From the NCBI RefSeq assembly GCF_023100685.1, contig NZ_CP090064.1, positions 3,782,001-3,846,000 of the forward strand: DNA of 64,000 nucleotides. The letters run 5' to 3'. Positions 16,890 through 28,013 of this stretch are shown here, in pieces. Origin of the DNA: Proteus vulgaris (GTDB lineage Bacteria > Pseudomonadota > Gammaproteobacteria > Enterobacterales > Enterobacteriaceae). Below the pieces are notes generated by a model. That model did not search any database. It was not told where the DNA came from and saw only the letters and a program-made list of their open reading frames with translations. Position numbers and translations under genes: made by a program. The first letter of the stretch is position 1; each line of letters begins with the position of its first letter.

Positions 16890-18677
16890 TCAGGTCTGAG
16901 CTGGTACATATAAATCAACTATCTTGAATAAAGATGATAATTTTTCTTTATCTTTTTTCTTTAGAGTAGGAACTGATATAAACAATCCATCCTTTGCTCG
17001 ACTTACGGCCACGTAATAAATCCTATGTTCTTCATTATTTTCTAGGTCTGGATTTATTAAAAAATCGAGTTTTTCTTCATCTGGTAAGTGGACTAACACA
17101 TTATCAAAATCATCGCCTTTAGTTTTATGTATGGTTTTTATGTCCCCTATCTCTCCGCCAGTACATAATTGATTTATAATATCTTTGTACAAAATGCGTT
17201 CATATAAAGGTTTTTGCTTTCCTTTGTCTGTGAGTTTTGAAATGGAATTGTGTATATTTTCCTTAATGAAAACAAAAAAATCGTAAATGCTTTTTTCTTC
17301 AAATTCACTTCGATTCGCTGTAAGTACAAAAAGACTATCTAACGCTTTTTTTCTTCTTATATCTTCATCTAAAATTTCACGGAAATTTTTTTCAATTTCA
17401 GCAATTGCTTCTTTAAATCTAAAATTATTAGCGAAAAATAGCGCTGTAATACAGTTTATTATTTTATTTTTCCGTTCTGTATTTGAGTCGATATTTCTAA
17501 TCTCATCTATCGGATTTACATCTGATACTCCACCGTTAAAAACTTTGTTTAAATAGTATACATAGATGTTACTCCTTGAAATTATTTTAATTTCCCCGTC
17601 AACAATACTTTCCTTTAAATACACATAAGCGTCGTAAATACTTCCCACTAGTAACTGTGGTAATACCCCTTTTTCTTGCCTATATGGGGTTTGCTCAATA
17701 TCTTTTCTTATATGATTTAAAACATCAATAATTGAATTTGTACTACGTCTGTTTTGAGAAATAGTGTATTGGGTTGTCCTAGGTGAAATAAAGCTATCAA
17801 AATCGTTTGGTGTAGCACCTTGAAAACCATAAATTGACTGTGCTTTATCTCCAATAACACCAACTATAACACCTAATTCTTTAATTTTACTTATTATTTT
17901 AGACTGAATAGGGTTTGTGTCTTGAAATTCGTCGATGAATATATAGGGAAATTTAGATTTTATTACAGTTAAAATAAATGGATTTTCTTCTATTAGCTTA
18001 TAGCTAAAGTAAAGTATATCATCATGGTGTAATATCCCTTTTCTCCAGAAAATCTTTTTGTATGTAATTAAGTCTTCTGATAAAGCACCTATGATTTTTT
18101 TTGATATATACTTACGTTTCCCTGACTCATCATAATATGCTTCTTTGTTTTTGCACTTTAGTTCAAGGTTTGATTCCTGATCCATCGACCAATAAATTGT
18201 TCTTATCAAATTACTTAAGGCATCTTGATTGTTCTTTAGTCTTTGGAGCTGATTTATTGTATAAGGGTGTTTAAACTTAGCCTTACTTTTATGATTACTT
18301 AACCAATCATTGATTCTTTTAAGGCTAACGTAATGATCATCGTGGCCATCTATTTTTTCGAAGCTAAGTTCATACTCAGATGGCAAGAAGGATGCATAGG
18401 GCTTAATTATGTGTCTGTATAAGAAGCTATGAAGAGTACTTACTTCCGTATGTTGTGATGAGTTACCTAATCTACTATTGATTGTGTCAGCGGCAATGTT
18501 TGTATAAGTAATACATGCAACTTTACCAAATTTACCTAAACGAGTTGAGTTGGTTACTACATTACTAATATGACTTATTAACCAATGAGTTTTTCCAGCT
18601 CCTGGACCTGCTGAAATCCTAAATTCATCATCAATGGCTTTAATGACTGATTCAGATGTTATCGTATTTATGCACAT
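16890..18677 (-). CDS. gajB: UvrD/Rep-like helicase, Gabija GajB-like
   Basis: This 595-residue superfamily 1 helicase has Walker A GPGAGKTH near residue 25, a Walker B IFIDEFQDTNP near 247, motif III GDKAQSIYGFQG near 272 and motif VI YYVAVSRAKDG near 557. It overlaps the OLD-family ATPase gene by 10 bp, and that pairing defines Gabija: GajB is thought to sense or process DNA ends and license the GajA nuclease. The protein is about 100 residues longer than the Bacillus reference as I recall it. The last codons (PAQT, stop) run into what looks like the IS481 end, so the original C-terminus may have been slightly altered. Cytoplasmic. Confidence 0.83.
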   Translation of the reverse strand: MCINTITSESVIKAIDDEFRISAGPGAGKTHWLISHISNVVTNSTRLGKFGKVACITYTNIAADTINSRLGNSSQHTEVSTLHSFLYRHIIKPYASFLPSEYELSFEKIDGHDDHYVSLKRINDWLSNHKSKAKFKHPYTINQLQRLKNNQDALSNLIRTIYWSMDQESNLELKCKNKEAYYDESGKRKYISKKIIGALSEDLITYKKIFWRKGILHHDDILYFSYKLIEENPFILTVIKSKFPYIFIDEFQDTNPIQSKIISKIKELGVIVGVIGDKAQSIYGFQGATPNDFDSFISPRTTQYTISQNRRSTNSIIDVLNHIRKDIEQTPYRQEKGVLPQLLVGSIYDAYVYLKESIVDGEIKIISRSNIYVYYLNKVFNGGVSDVNPIDEIRNIDSNTERKNKIINCITALFFANNFRFKEAIAEIEKNFREILDEDIRRKKALDSLFVLTANRSEFEEKSIYDFFVFIKENIHNSISKLTDKGKQKPLYERILYKDIINQLCTGGEIGDIKTIHKTKGDDFDNVLVHLPDEEKLDFLINPDLENNEEHRIYYVAVSRAKDGLFISVPTLKKKDKEKLSSLFKIVDLYVPAQT

Positions 18678-20761
18678 AGAAAGTCAATCCCATCCTTAAT
18701 ATATTGAGGCACTACAAATTCTTGGTATTCATCTGTACCTATTTTCTCAAGGTTTCTTTCTAATACGTCAGATAGTAATAGTGCATTTTCACCTTTACCC
18801 ACGGAGTTCAAGTATCTGGATGCTAATATAGCTTTCTTTTTACTATATTCATCCCATGAACAGTGCTGAATGGACTCGATGATTCGATTGTTTTCTTCGT
18901 GTGGTTTTTTCTCAGTTCCTTTATTCAATAGCTCAATGAATTCTTCAATTGGTAGTTCGTCAATTGAATCCATTAATTTTTCCAGTTCTTTTTTATTACT
19001 AATGGAATCAGTTAATAGAAGTTTAAGTTTTGGGTTTTCTAAAACAAGCTCATATTCAAAGGTTTTACTCTTCTCTCCTTGGCTAAAATATCTTATATTT
19101 TTATGATTTTTATATTTATCAATCAATTGTGATGAGTTGTTAGAATAATCATAAGTTTCTTTATCAATTCCTATCTCAAAGGGATAACACTTTTCATAAT
19201 TACCGCTTTCTATTTTTCTTACCGGATCTCTATCAGTTAGACATACAACCTTTTTAGGAATAGCATTTTCATTATTTGTATCGAAAATTTTCAAGAAATG
19301 CTCGAAGTACCGACCACCAACATTAATTACAGAAATATGGTTGTCTTCTAAGCATCTGGAAAGATCTGGCTGTATCTTTTTGACTTCATTGTCATAATAT
19401 TTTGCAAAAGTTGATATTAGTAACTGTTCAGCAATTCCTTCAACAAAGATAACTTTTTGAGCAAACAGCATATCAGATTTAGTTGCATCTAAGAATCGCT
19501 GAACATACCTTTTACTATCATCGTTATCTAATGCTCTTGAAGGGTAGGAAACTGTATATTCCTCATCATCGGAATACAGATTTATTATATTGTCCAATTT
19601 ACATAATGACGTTATGTGTGTTGAATGAGTCGTGATAAAAACTTGTCTAGCTTTATTATTCTTGTCACTTAAGAACTTCAATAGTTTGTGTTGCATCGAT
19701 GGATGAAGGTGTGCCTCTGGTTCTTCGATTGCTAACATGGGGAATATCTTAGCGTTACTTCCCATATAGCTACCATCAGAATTAACTTGCATTTTTGCCA
19801 AGAGAAGAGACATGTATATTAAGTTATTGTATCCTAAACCGTTATGAGTTGCGGGTAACGTTATTCCCGTTTTCTTTTTTATTATAAGTTGCAAAGCAAA
19901 CAGCATATCTTTTTCAGAAACGCTACCATCAAAGTCAGGATACGAATCATTAAAATCCGCACCAGTTTTGTTAGCATAGCCTAGTATTTCACTCTTTCCC
20001 TCTGACATTCTTTCATGCAGTTGCAGTAATACGTTTTCAGAGGATGTCTTAAACATATCTTCTCTAGTCCTGATTTCTTGTACTTTTTTTTCTATTTCAT
20101 CTGATTCAAGAGTATTGATATTTTTCTTAAGGTCATAGTCTATAAAAAACTGAAATACATCTTTGAGTAAGTTATTTTTTCCGCTGAGCATGTCTCTTTC
20201 AACATCTCTAATTGCATCCAAAAACTGAAAATCAAACTTACTGATGATTTCGCTACTAACAGGATCTTTATTTTCAACTTTACCAGCCCAAATTTTATAC
20301 TTATATTTTCTTAAAAACTTAGACTCAATGATCCTCCATATATCTTCTTTTGAAATAGTATTTTTTACTTTATCTAGCTCTTGTAAATAGTTGGGTTGTT
20401 CTTTTTCTGGCAAAAATAGTTCATAGGTCAGTTTAGCTTCATAATCCTCCTCAAGCTTAGTCAGGCAGTTCGCAATCGTAACTAAATCATCTGGAGTGTG
20501 GTCGTTCCCTTTTTTAAAGGTAACAGCTATCGAGACCTTTGGTGCAGCAATCTTTAACTCGTCCAAAGGAATATTTTTGTTAAAATCATCAATAGATAGG
20601 CTCTTTGAAGATGAGTTATCCAGTACAATAGCTAATGCACGTAAAAGATTTGTTTTACCTGCATTGTTATGCCCTACGATAACGTTAATATCATTTTTAA
20701 ATTGTACGTTTTGACTTCTGAAGCTTCTGTAATTTGAGATATCGATACTAGAAATGTACAC
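18668..20761 (-). CDS. gajA: OLD-family ATPase/TOPRIM endonuclease, Gabija GajA-like
   Basis: This 697-residue protein has an N-terminal ABC-type ATPase with Walker A GHNNAGKT (residues 30-37) and Walker B AIEEPEAHLHP near 345. A C-terminal TOPRIM domain follows, with VIFVEGIAEQ near 440 and CLTDRDP near 505, the acidic residues that bind metal. GajA proteins nick DNA in a nucleotide-regulated way and cut phage DNA when nucleotides are depleted. It starts with GTG (GGGTGG upstream), and a TATAAT is seen on the minus strand at 20782-20787. It is translationally coupled to the helicase downstream. A class 2 OLD protein outside Gabija is the main alternative, but the helicase partner argues against that. 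Confidence 0.85.
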   Translation of the reverse strand: MYISSIDISNYRSFRSQNVQFKNDINVIVGHNNAGKTNLLRALAIVLDNSSSKSLSIDDFNKNIPLDELKIAAPKVSIAVTFKKGNDHTPDDLVTIANCLTKLEEDYEAKLTYELFLPEKEQPNYLQELDKVKNTISKEDIWRIIESKFLRKYKYKIWAGKVENKDPVSSEIISKFDFQFLDAIRDVERDMLSGKNNLLKDVFQFFIDYDLKKNINTLESDEIEKKVQEIRTREDMFKTSSENVLLQLHERMSEGKSEILGYANKTGADFNDSYPDFDGSVSEKDMLFALQLIIKKKTGITLPATHNGLGYNNLIYMSLLLAKMQVNSDGSYMGSNAKIFPMLAIEEPEAHLHPSMQHKLLKFLSDKNNKARQVFITTHSTHITSLCKLDNIINLYSDDEEYTVSYPSRALDNDDSKRYVQRFLDATKSDMLFAQKVIFVEGIAEQLLISTFAKYYDNEVKKIQPDLSRCLEDNHISVINVGGRYFEHFLKIFDTNNENAIPKKVVCLTDRDPVRKIESGNYEKCYPFEIGIDKETYDYSNNSSQLIDKYKNHKNIRYFSQGEKSKTFEYELVLENPKLKLLLTDSISNKKELEKLMDSIDELPIEEFIELLNKGTEKKPHEENNRIIESIQHCSWDEYSKKKAILASRYLNSVGKGENALLLSDVLERNLEKIGTDEYQEFVVPQYIKDGIDFLCA

Positions 20762-21910
<1,149 letters not shown>

Positions 21911-21921
21911 TTGACCACTAC

Positions 21922-22056
21922 AATTCTCAAGGATTTAGTTTAATGGTTGTTGATCATCCTAGATCGGAAAACAAAGTTACTATAACATTTGAAAGAACTG
22001 CCACTCAGGACCTTTTTAACTCAAAAAAAGAGAACAATTACAATTCACTGGTGTAA
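21922..22056 (+). pseudogene. 3' remnant of an unknown gene cut by the IS
   Basis: Immediately beyond the IS3-type right end the sequence stays open for 44 codons to TAA at 22054-22056. The peptide looks protein-like (VVDHPRSENKVTITFERTA) with no good start codon and no ribosome site before its internal ATG. It reads like the C-terminus of a gene truncated when the IS inserted. Family unknown. Confidence 0.4.
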
Positions 22057-22433
22057 CTTAGAATTAGATTATAAAAAATCAATTTACCATGCTAAGCATT
22101 AAGCATATAAAAGGCCCGAAATAATATATGTACGGTATAGAATAGGCCATACTGCATTATTGTTATAGGCATCAATAAAAAGCGGTGGTTATTATTATTT
22201 TTCTCTATACAAAATAAAACTAGCATTCTGGATTCACATGCTGTTAGCGTCACGACAGACCCACAATCCAGCCAGGCGTTTGTCTGACTTTATGAATACC
22301 GACCAACACGGTGAGCTCCTCAAGAAGCATATAGCTGTTCAATTTGAAGGGAAATGAGCATATGCCCATTGCTGCGGTCACTATAAACATGACTTAATAT
22401 TTTTATTTTATATTTCAAGATACACATATTCTC
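22057..22433. other. non-coding region upstream of the third cargo junction
   Basis: No supported gene. A short open stretch around 22255-22357 (…DFMNTDQHGELLKKH…) looks like a coding scrap on the plus strand, but it lacks a start and a partner. The region separates the replication genes from the cargo block and ends with palindrome copy 4. Confidence 0.35.
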
Positions 22434-22450
22434 TGTTGACACTGTCAACA
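22434..22450. repeat. 17-bp odd palindrome, copy 4 (intergenic)
   Basis: TGTTGACACTGTCAACA starts 9 bp beyond the stop of the STY4528-like gene. This is the only intergenic copy, and it confirms that the repeat is not a by-product of a shared peptide. Confidence 0.75.
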
Positions 22451-22459
22451 CTCCTTTCC

Positions 22460-23662
22460 TTACCTAAAATAGGCCTCCCTAAGCTCTGCCATAACTCCTG
22501 ACACATATTCTCTTCTTGCACGTTTAATCACTCTTTTTTCTGCCACTAACACGGTTTCAGGTGTCTTTGAGTGTGGTTTTTCCAATGGCTTATCGGTAGC
22601 GCTGTTGCCCAAATTAAATCGTCCTTCTCGAGCGCGTTTGAGGTTGGCTAACAGGTACGCAGTGGGGTTTCTGACTGTTGTTTTTTTTATTCTATCGGCT
22701 AAATCATCAAGGAGCTGTTGCCCTAATCCATCAGGTAATGCCTTGAGTTGTCTCTCTAGCATCATTTTGTCCTCTGGATTGAGTCGTTCAGTGACTTGAG
22801 TTGACCAAAACAGCTCTGAGTTTGTTGCTGTATACGTATCTTTTACACTTTGTGTAAAACTACGTACGTAACGGTTCGATTTTCGAACTGGGTCGCAATC
22901 CCTTGATTTACGGCTTAGTTCGGAAATCGAACTCGGTATTTGAGTGGTGTTTTCATTGCTGAGTTCGTTTTCCGAACTAGGGATTTTTGAACTAAGTTCG
23001 ATTTTAGAAGAGGTTATTTTCTTTTGTTTTGCTGACACCATTTGTTGTGGTGTTTGTGGTGATGATATACGCGCTTCAATAAGGGCCACTCGAGCATGTC
23101 GGTGACGCATTCGTTTCTCGGTTTTGATATCTTGTAAAATGGCAATTGCTGTTAAGCGTACTGTTTTATTGCTATGGCTACATGCTTGAGCAACGGTATC
23201 AAGCCAACTGGGATCAAAATATTCACATTCAAATACACTCAATGGTTCATCATGCTGAGCATAAATATTACCTCGAATGCGTCCTGATTTATCTCTGACT
23301 CTTTTGCATAAGCTTAGCCAACCAGTTAATCGTAACATCAACAAGGCTCTACTGATTGTCTCTCGGGATGCTTTATCAGAATGGGGCAATGCTAGTTGGC
23401 TTTGTAACTCGTCATAGGTTGGAAAAATAGCGCCCTCATTCTGTTGAGCATAAAGTCTGATCATGACCCAAGCCATTTTATCTAATGGCGATAATCGGCT
23501 ATCTAAAAATAGCCGACGAGGAATAGCATCATGTACATTACCTAAAAACAGCAATCCACTTTGCTCATTACTCATATCACCAGATTGCGCCTTTTGCTCA
23601 ATCCGATCCTGCATCTTTGTTAGTGTTTGTTGAATAATATTATCGACCGGCATAGTTGCCAT
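22460..23662 (-). CDS. STY4528-like ICE replication-associated protein
   Basis: I choose the ATG at 23662 (MATMPVDNI), which overlaps the TAA of the upstream gene (TAATG) and has GGAG about 10 bases before it; a GTG 15 bp further up is weaker. The 400-residue protein matches the size and place of STY4528-type proteins, annotated as pathogenicity-island replication proteins, which follow parB in this ICE class. The first half (about residues 25-180) resembles a winged-helix replication-initiator module (ETISRALLMLRLTGWL). The middle is a low-complexity Ser/Glu-rich linker with repeated SSENELS-like units, and the tail is basic. A role in replication of the excised ICE is inferred. Confidence 0.75.
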   Translation of the reverse strand: MATMPVDNIIQQTLTKMQDRIEQKAQSGDMSNEQSGLLFLGNVHDAIPRRLFLDSRLSPLDKMAWVMIRLYAQQNEGAIFPTYDELQSQLALPHSDKASRETISRALLMLRLTGWLSLCKRVRDKSGRIRGNIYAQHDEPLSVFECEYFDPSWLDTVAQACSHSNKTVRLTAIAILQDIKTEKRMRHRHARVALIEARISSPQTPQQMVSAKQKKITSSKIELSSKIPSSENELSNENTTQIPSSISELSRKSRDCDPVRKSNRYVRSFTQSVKDTYTATNSELFWSTQVTERLNPEDKMMLERQLKALPDGLGQQLLDDLADRIKKTTVRNPTAYLLANLKRAREGRFNLGNSATDKPLEKPHSKTPETVLVAEKRVIKRARREYVSGVMAELREAYFR

Positions 23663-24186
23663 TAAATAGCACTCCACTCTTTAGTTAATGACCATACGAC
23701 CGCAAGTGGAATTTTTTGTTGCTCAGCAATATCCATCATCACTTCTAAAGCCTCTAATGAATCAATATTCTGGATTTGTGCTATTTTCCATTGTTGCCAG
23801 ATCAATAATTCTTGTTCTTCCGTTGGATTAATATTGCGCCCTTGTTTGGCCACAATACCTACCAATCGACGTCGAGAACTTACCTCAATCGCAGTAAGCC
23901 CAAAAAAGTGCTGCATTAACTCAATAGAACCCTGTAATGCTAATGCTCGATTCATATACTTGATCCGTTTTTGCTCTTGCTGAGCTTGTTTCAACATCAT
24001 GTTAAAATTGCAATGATTGATATTTAACGTCAGAAATGGCACAGGAGTATTCACAAGATAATAGAGATCTTCTACCGTCAATTTATCGAGCGCTTGGATC
24101 TCATCCAGTGTTAATCCCATTGATTCAATGTGACGAATTTTTCCTGCTTTTAGTTTCATCACAATTTCCGTTAATAGTGCATTCAT
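23662..24186 (-). CDS. DUF2857-type ICE protein
   Basis: I start at the ATG ending at 24186 (MNALLTEIVM) because GGAGGAA lies 9 bases upstream, one of the best ribosome sites in the region. A longer frame from 24282 would overlap parB and carry an odd Cys-rich extension. The 174-residue, largely helical protein fits the DUF2857 family, which sits between parB and the STY4528-like gene in PFGI-1-type islands. No catalytic motif is visible; function unknown. Its stop overlaps the next start, so the two are translated together. Confidence 0.72.
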   Translation of the reverse strand: MNALLTEIVMKLKAGKIRHIESMGLTLDEIQALDKLTVEDLYYLVNTPVPFLTLNINHCNFNMMLKQAQQEQKRIKYMNRALALQGSIELMQHFFGLTAIEVSSRRRLVGIVAKQGRNINPTEEQELLIWQQWKIAQIQNIDSLEALEVMMDIAEQQKIPLAVVWSLTKEWSAI

Positions 24187-24274
24187 TGTGTTATTCCTCC
24201 ATAAATCATCACAATATTGATCGCCCAAACAACAAAACATAACAACACAATCAGCCTTGATACTATTGGTTGGT

Positions 24275-25687
24275 TCATTCATTTATCTCAGCAGAATTTT
24301 TTCGTTGTAATTCGCGTAATCGTCGAATAATCCTAATTAATCGCAGAAATTTCATCGTGTAAGCATCATCAAACAACGGCTCATCAAGTAAATTCTCATT
24401 TCCTATTAATGCGTCCATAAATGGCACTAAAGTTGTGTTCGATTCATCGCCACTTAAAGCGACAAAAAGTCCATTTTTGGCATTGTGTGAAAGCGAAAAA
24501 CCGGCACTTAAGGCTGACTTATTTTCTTGAATAGTCGATTCAACACCCATCACTTCAGCAAGCTCAAACGCTAAACGAAAGGCAATATCTTGAAGATGCT
24601 CAATATCATCGTGTAATGCAGAGATATGCCAGATATCTGTGACAGACTCTAATTCGTTTACAGTAGGCATAGCTTGAGATTGAGGCTCTTGTTTTATCTC
24701 TCGCTTTTTTGTTCTCGATTTTTCAGGTTGCTTAATAGGCTGGTTTTCTTGGTGATAATCATCTCTAATTGACGTAGTGATAATCTCTGAAGAAGAGCTT
24801 TGAGTTTTAGATGATAACTCGATCAACCAATTCTCATAAGTAATAGAAGGATCAGGAATAACCTCTAATAATGAGTTAATCAAATCATCTTTTAGAAGTT
24901 CTATTGAGTAATATTCAGCATTATCAAAAGAGTGGCAAACTTGCCCAAAAACATCATTAAAGCTTTGCTCTGGTGATATTTTTGTTTTTTGAGTAAAGGT
25001 TTTCCATGCTTTTTCAGCCAATGTCCGTAATGCTATTAACTGCGTAATTTGAGGCCTTCCCATCCCTGAGTTCAGTAAATTGGGGATCCAAGGATAAAGA
25101 TATTCAATTGTTGCAAACATTCGACTGATATTGGAGTGATGAACAGGATATCCCGTATTTTTGAGAAGTTCGGATAGCTCTCGCTGACTTACTTCACGAC
25201 CTAGCTGTTCTTCATAAATTGTGTGCGTATTCTTTATGCCAAATGCTTTATCAATAAAAGATAACTCTCCACGCATATCATTTTCAGCAAGGTGTCCAAT
25301 CATACATTGCAATCGACCCTGCCACGGTTTCACAATACATTGAAGTGAATGAAAACGTTCATCCCCTGTTTCAGCATAGAGTTCTGTTAAAATGGCATAA
25401 CGTGTATTGCCCCCATCACTAAAAATATAAATATCGTCGGTACAATCAGGATCTTTGGTGACTTTAGGAACAGAATCTAAACCACGAGCACGAATTGAGG
25501 CTTTAATATCATCATATTTAGGATTACGTGAAGTGCGTGGATTATCTGGATTAGGACGAAGTTGCTCTAAGGTCAACACCATCGGTATTTCACTTATCGT
25601 TAATACACTTTTTGATGCCAACTGTTTAGGTGATCTACCTCGTTGAAGCATTTTTTCATCTAAAGAAATTACTCTTTCAGCTTGCAT
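24275..25687 (-). CDS. parB: ParB-family partition protein, PFGI-1 class
   Basis: This 470-residue protein has an N-terminal ParB/Sulfiredoxin-like domain: LRPNPDNPRTSRN around residue 45, followed by SDGGNTRYAIL near 92, the ParB box positions used for CTP binding. A helix-turn-helix-like stretch (REVSQRELSELLKNTGYPVHHSNISRMF) lies around 165-190. The middle is a charged linker, and the C-terminal part is specific to the ICE family. The ATG at 25687 overlaps the dnaB stop; a GTG 9 bp upstream is an alternative. With ParA it is expected to stabilise the excised ICE and may bind the 17-bp palindromes. Confidence 0.85.
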   Translation of the reverse strand: MQAERVISLDEKMLQRGRSPKQLASKSVLTISEIPMVLTLEQLRPNPDNPRTSRNPKYDDIKASIRARGLDSVPKVTKDPDCTDDIYIFSDGGNTRYAILTELYAETGDERFHSLQCIVKPWQGRLQCMIGHLAENDMRGELSFIDKAFGIKNTHTIYEEQLGREVSQRELSELLKNTGYPVHHSNISRMFATIEYLYPWIPNLLNSGMGRPQITQLIALRTLAEKAWKTFTQKTKISPEQSFNDVFGQVCHSFDNAEYYSIELLKDDLINSLLEVIPDPSITYENWLIELSSKTQSSSSEIITTSIRDDYHQENQPIKQPEKSRTKKREIKQEPQSQAMPTVNELESVTDIWHISALHDDIEHLQDIAFRLAFELAEVMGVESTIQENKSALSAGFSLSHNAKNGLFVALSGDESNTTLVPFMDALIGNENLLDEPLFDDAYTMKFLRLIRIIRRLRELQRKNSAEINE

Positions 25688-27029
25688 AATGCCCACTCAA
25701 TCTATCTTCAAACCGTGTGATATTTGCCTGATATTGCACTTTTACCGTACCGATAGGGCCATTACGTTGCTTCCCTAAAATAATTTCAGCGATCCCTTTT
25801 TCTGTGCTATCAGGGTGATAAATTTCATCTCGATAAATAAACATGATCAAATCAGCATCTTGCTCTAATGCGCCTGAATCCCGTAAATCACCATTGTTAG
25901 GGCGTTTATCTACTCGACTTTCTAATGAGCGATTAAGTTGAGAAAGGGCAACAACAGGACATCCCATTTCTTTGGCTAATGCTTTAAGGGAACGAGAAAT
26001 TTCAGCGATTTCTTGAGTGCGGTTTTCTTGATTTGGGCATCGCATAAGCTGTAAATAATCAATTAAAATAAGTGAGGGATAACCGTATTTTCGAATATTT
26101 TTTCTAACTCTAGAGCGCAATATTGTTGGTGTCATATAACTTGAATCATCAATAATTAATCGCCCTTTCCATTCATCAAGCAATACATTCATTGCGTTGC
26201 TGGTTCTTGCCCAATCTTCATCTTGCATATTGCCGTTACGCAAATGCTGTAAAGGTATTCGCCCTAACATGGATGTAAAGCGCATTAATAACTGCGTGGT
26301 TGGCATTTCTAAACTATAAATTTGTACAGTTTTATCAACACATTCATTCAATGCACTTTCACAGAAAGTAAGACCTAATGCAGTTTTCCCCATTGATGGA
26401 CGACCAGCCAATAAAATTAGATCGCTAGGCTGGAAACCACAGGTCATATCATTTAATTCTTCAAATCCCGTAGGTGTTCCCGTAATCAGGTTTTCATTGC
26501 TACAACGTTGCTCTAGTTCATTGAGAAAGGTTTCAATTGATGAAGGGAGATCCACATTGCCATCTAAATGTTGTTGCTCAGTGATATTAAAAATACGTTT
26601 TTCTGCTTGTTCTAACAGTCCAGATAAATCACTACTCACATCACTCGCTTGAGTGACAAGTTCATATCCTAATGCCAGCAATTGACGCTTTTGACTGTAA
26701 TTGGCGACATGTTCTGCATACGCCACAATGTTGGCTGAGCTAGGTGTATTTTTAGAAAGTTCCGCAAGGTAACCAAAACCGCCACACTGATTTAGAATAG
26801 ATTGCTGTTCCATTGATTCAGTTAATGTAATCAAATCAACGGGCTTATTTTGTTGAAATAATGACTGTATTGCAGAGAAAATCATTTTATGAGGCCGAGA
26901 GTAAAAATAGTCCGCAGAAATGATCGATGAAATATCATCCCAACGTTCATTATCAAGAATGAGTCCACCTAATATAGCTTGCTCGGCATGAATAGAATGA
27001 GGAGGTAATTTCTGTTTTTGATTACTCAT
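25677..27029 (-). CDS. dnaB: DnaB-type replicative helicase of the ICE
   Basis: This 450-residue hexameric helicase has the usual two domains: an N-terminal collar domain (SIHAEQAILGG near residue 12) and a RecA-like motor with Walker A GRPSMGKTA near 213 and Walker B LILIDYLQLM near 325, plus an SLEMP segment and a C-terminal KQRNGPIGTV segment. The length is that of chromosomal DnaB. I start at the ATG ending at 27029, preceded by GGGAG. In this ICE class dnaB lies between parA and parB and supports autonomous replication of the excised circle. Confidence 0.93.
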   Translation of the reverse strand: MSNQKQKLPPHSIHAEQAILGGLILDNERWDDISSIISADYFYSRPHKMIFSAIQSLFQQNKPVDLITLTESMEQQSILNQCGGFGYLAELSKNTPSSANIVAYAEHVANYSQKRQLLALGYELVTQASDVSSDLSGLLEQAEKRIFNITEQQHLDGNVDLPSSIETFLNELEQRCSNENLITGTPTGFEELNDMTCGFQPSDLILLAGRPSMGKTALGLTFCESALNECVDKTVQIYSLEMPTTQLLMRFTSMLGRIPLQHLRNGNMQDEDWARTSNAMNVLLDEWKGRLIIDDSSYMTPTILRSRVRKNIRKYGYPSLILIDYLQLMRCPNQENRTQEIAEISRSLKALAKEMGCPVVALSQLNRSLESRVDKRPNNGDLRDSGALEQDADLIMFIYRDEIYHPDSTEKGIAEIILGKQRNGPIGTVKVQYQANITRFEDRLSGHYAS

Positions 27030-27125
27030 TATTATCTCCCATTTCATTGAATATATGTGATGAATTAAATAAATCATCACCTCGACACAGGGAGTTCAGC
27101 ATCTTCAGTATTACACAATAAAATT

Positions 27126-28004
27126 TCACAGTGCATTCCCCTTTGGTTGATGCTTTAAAACCAAATCGAAACGCGCTTCCCATTGAGGGAATAATTCACA
27201 AGCTAAGTTATGCATTGTTTGTGCAGCAGGTAAACTTTTGCGATCTGTTTGATACTCTAGACGATGTGCCGGCTGTCCTTTGCTATGACCTAATTTGTAA
27301 ATATCGAGATCATAAACTTGGGTTTGCAGTAATGAGATAGGTGGGATTTTTTCTTGACTGTATGAGCTGTTATGAATAATTTCAGTTAGTGCTTTAAGGA
27401 CTTTTCTTGCTAAGACTGTATAATCCATACAATTAATCAGAATTTTTATCGGTGGCAATTCAATACCAAAACCTTGATACGGTAACAGTTCTTCCATTAG
27501 TGTTACCGTTCCCCGCAAAAACTCTCGAACATCGGGTAATACAGGCTTAACCATCGCAACAGCAATATGGTTAGTTGCGAGTAGTATCAATTCCAACATA
27601 ATAGAACGAGCACCTTGTGAGTCGATGATAATCACATCATAAGCAGTAAAAAGTGGGTGTTGTAATAGATTACGCAGACGAATTCGACCATCAGGAGCAT
27701 GCATCATGGCCGTTTTTAATTGTTCATGAGGATCATTAGAGATAATAAGGTCGAGATTACGAATACAAGTGTGAGAAATTAATCGCTCTGGATGATTAAG
27801 ATCTACTGTTTGCATTAGTAACTCATAGAGACCACTAGGAGCCTCATAAAGTAAGGAGTAATAACTAGAAGCTTTTGGCTGTGCATAATCCGCGTCGATA
27901 AGTAGTGTTTTTAACCCTGCATCAGCACATATTCCTGCAAGATTCGCAGAATGAGTAGATTTACCTTCTCCACCTTTTGTAGAAATAACTGAAATTACAT
28001 GCAT
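27126..28004 (-). CDS. parA: ParA-family partition ATPase of the ICE
   Basis: This 292-residue protein carries the deviant Walker A motif KGGEGKST at residues 10-17, LLIDADYAQPKAS near 38 and VIIIDSQGA near 130, diagnostic of ParA/Soj ATPases. I use the ATG ending at 28004 with AGGTGA just upstream. It is the gene closest to the attachment site (60 bp away), as in PFGI-1-type elements, and heads a run parA-dnaB-parB-DUF2857-rep with short gaps. Predicted to act with ParB in ICE maintenance; Soj-like proteins of such islands are needed for stability. Confidence 0.9.
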   Translation of the reverse strand: MHVISVISTKGGEGKSTHSANLAGICADAGLKTLLIDADYAQPKASSYYSLLYEAPSGLYELLMQTVDLNHPERLISHTCIRNLDLIISNDPHEQLKTAMMHAPDGRIRLRNLLQHPLFTAYDVIIIDSQGARSIMLELILLATNHIAVAMVKPVLPDVREFLRGTVTLMEELLPYQGFGIELPPIKILINCMDYTVLARKVLKALTEIIHNSSYSQEKIPPISLLQTQVYDLDIYKLGHSKGQPAHRLEYQTDRKSLPAAQTMHNLACELFPQWEARFDLVLKHQPKGNAL

Positions 28005-28013
28005 ATAAGTCAC

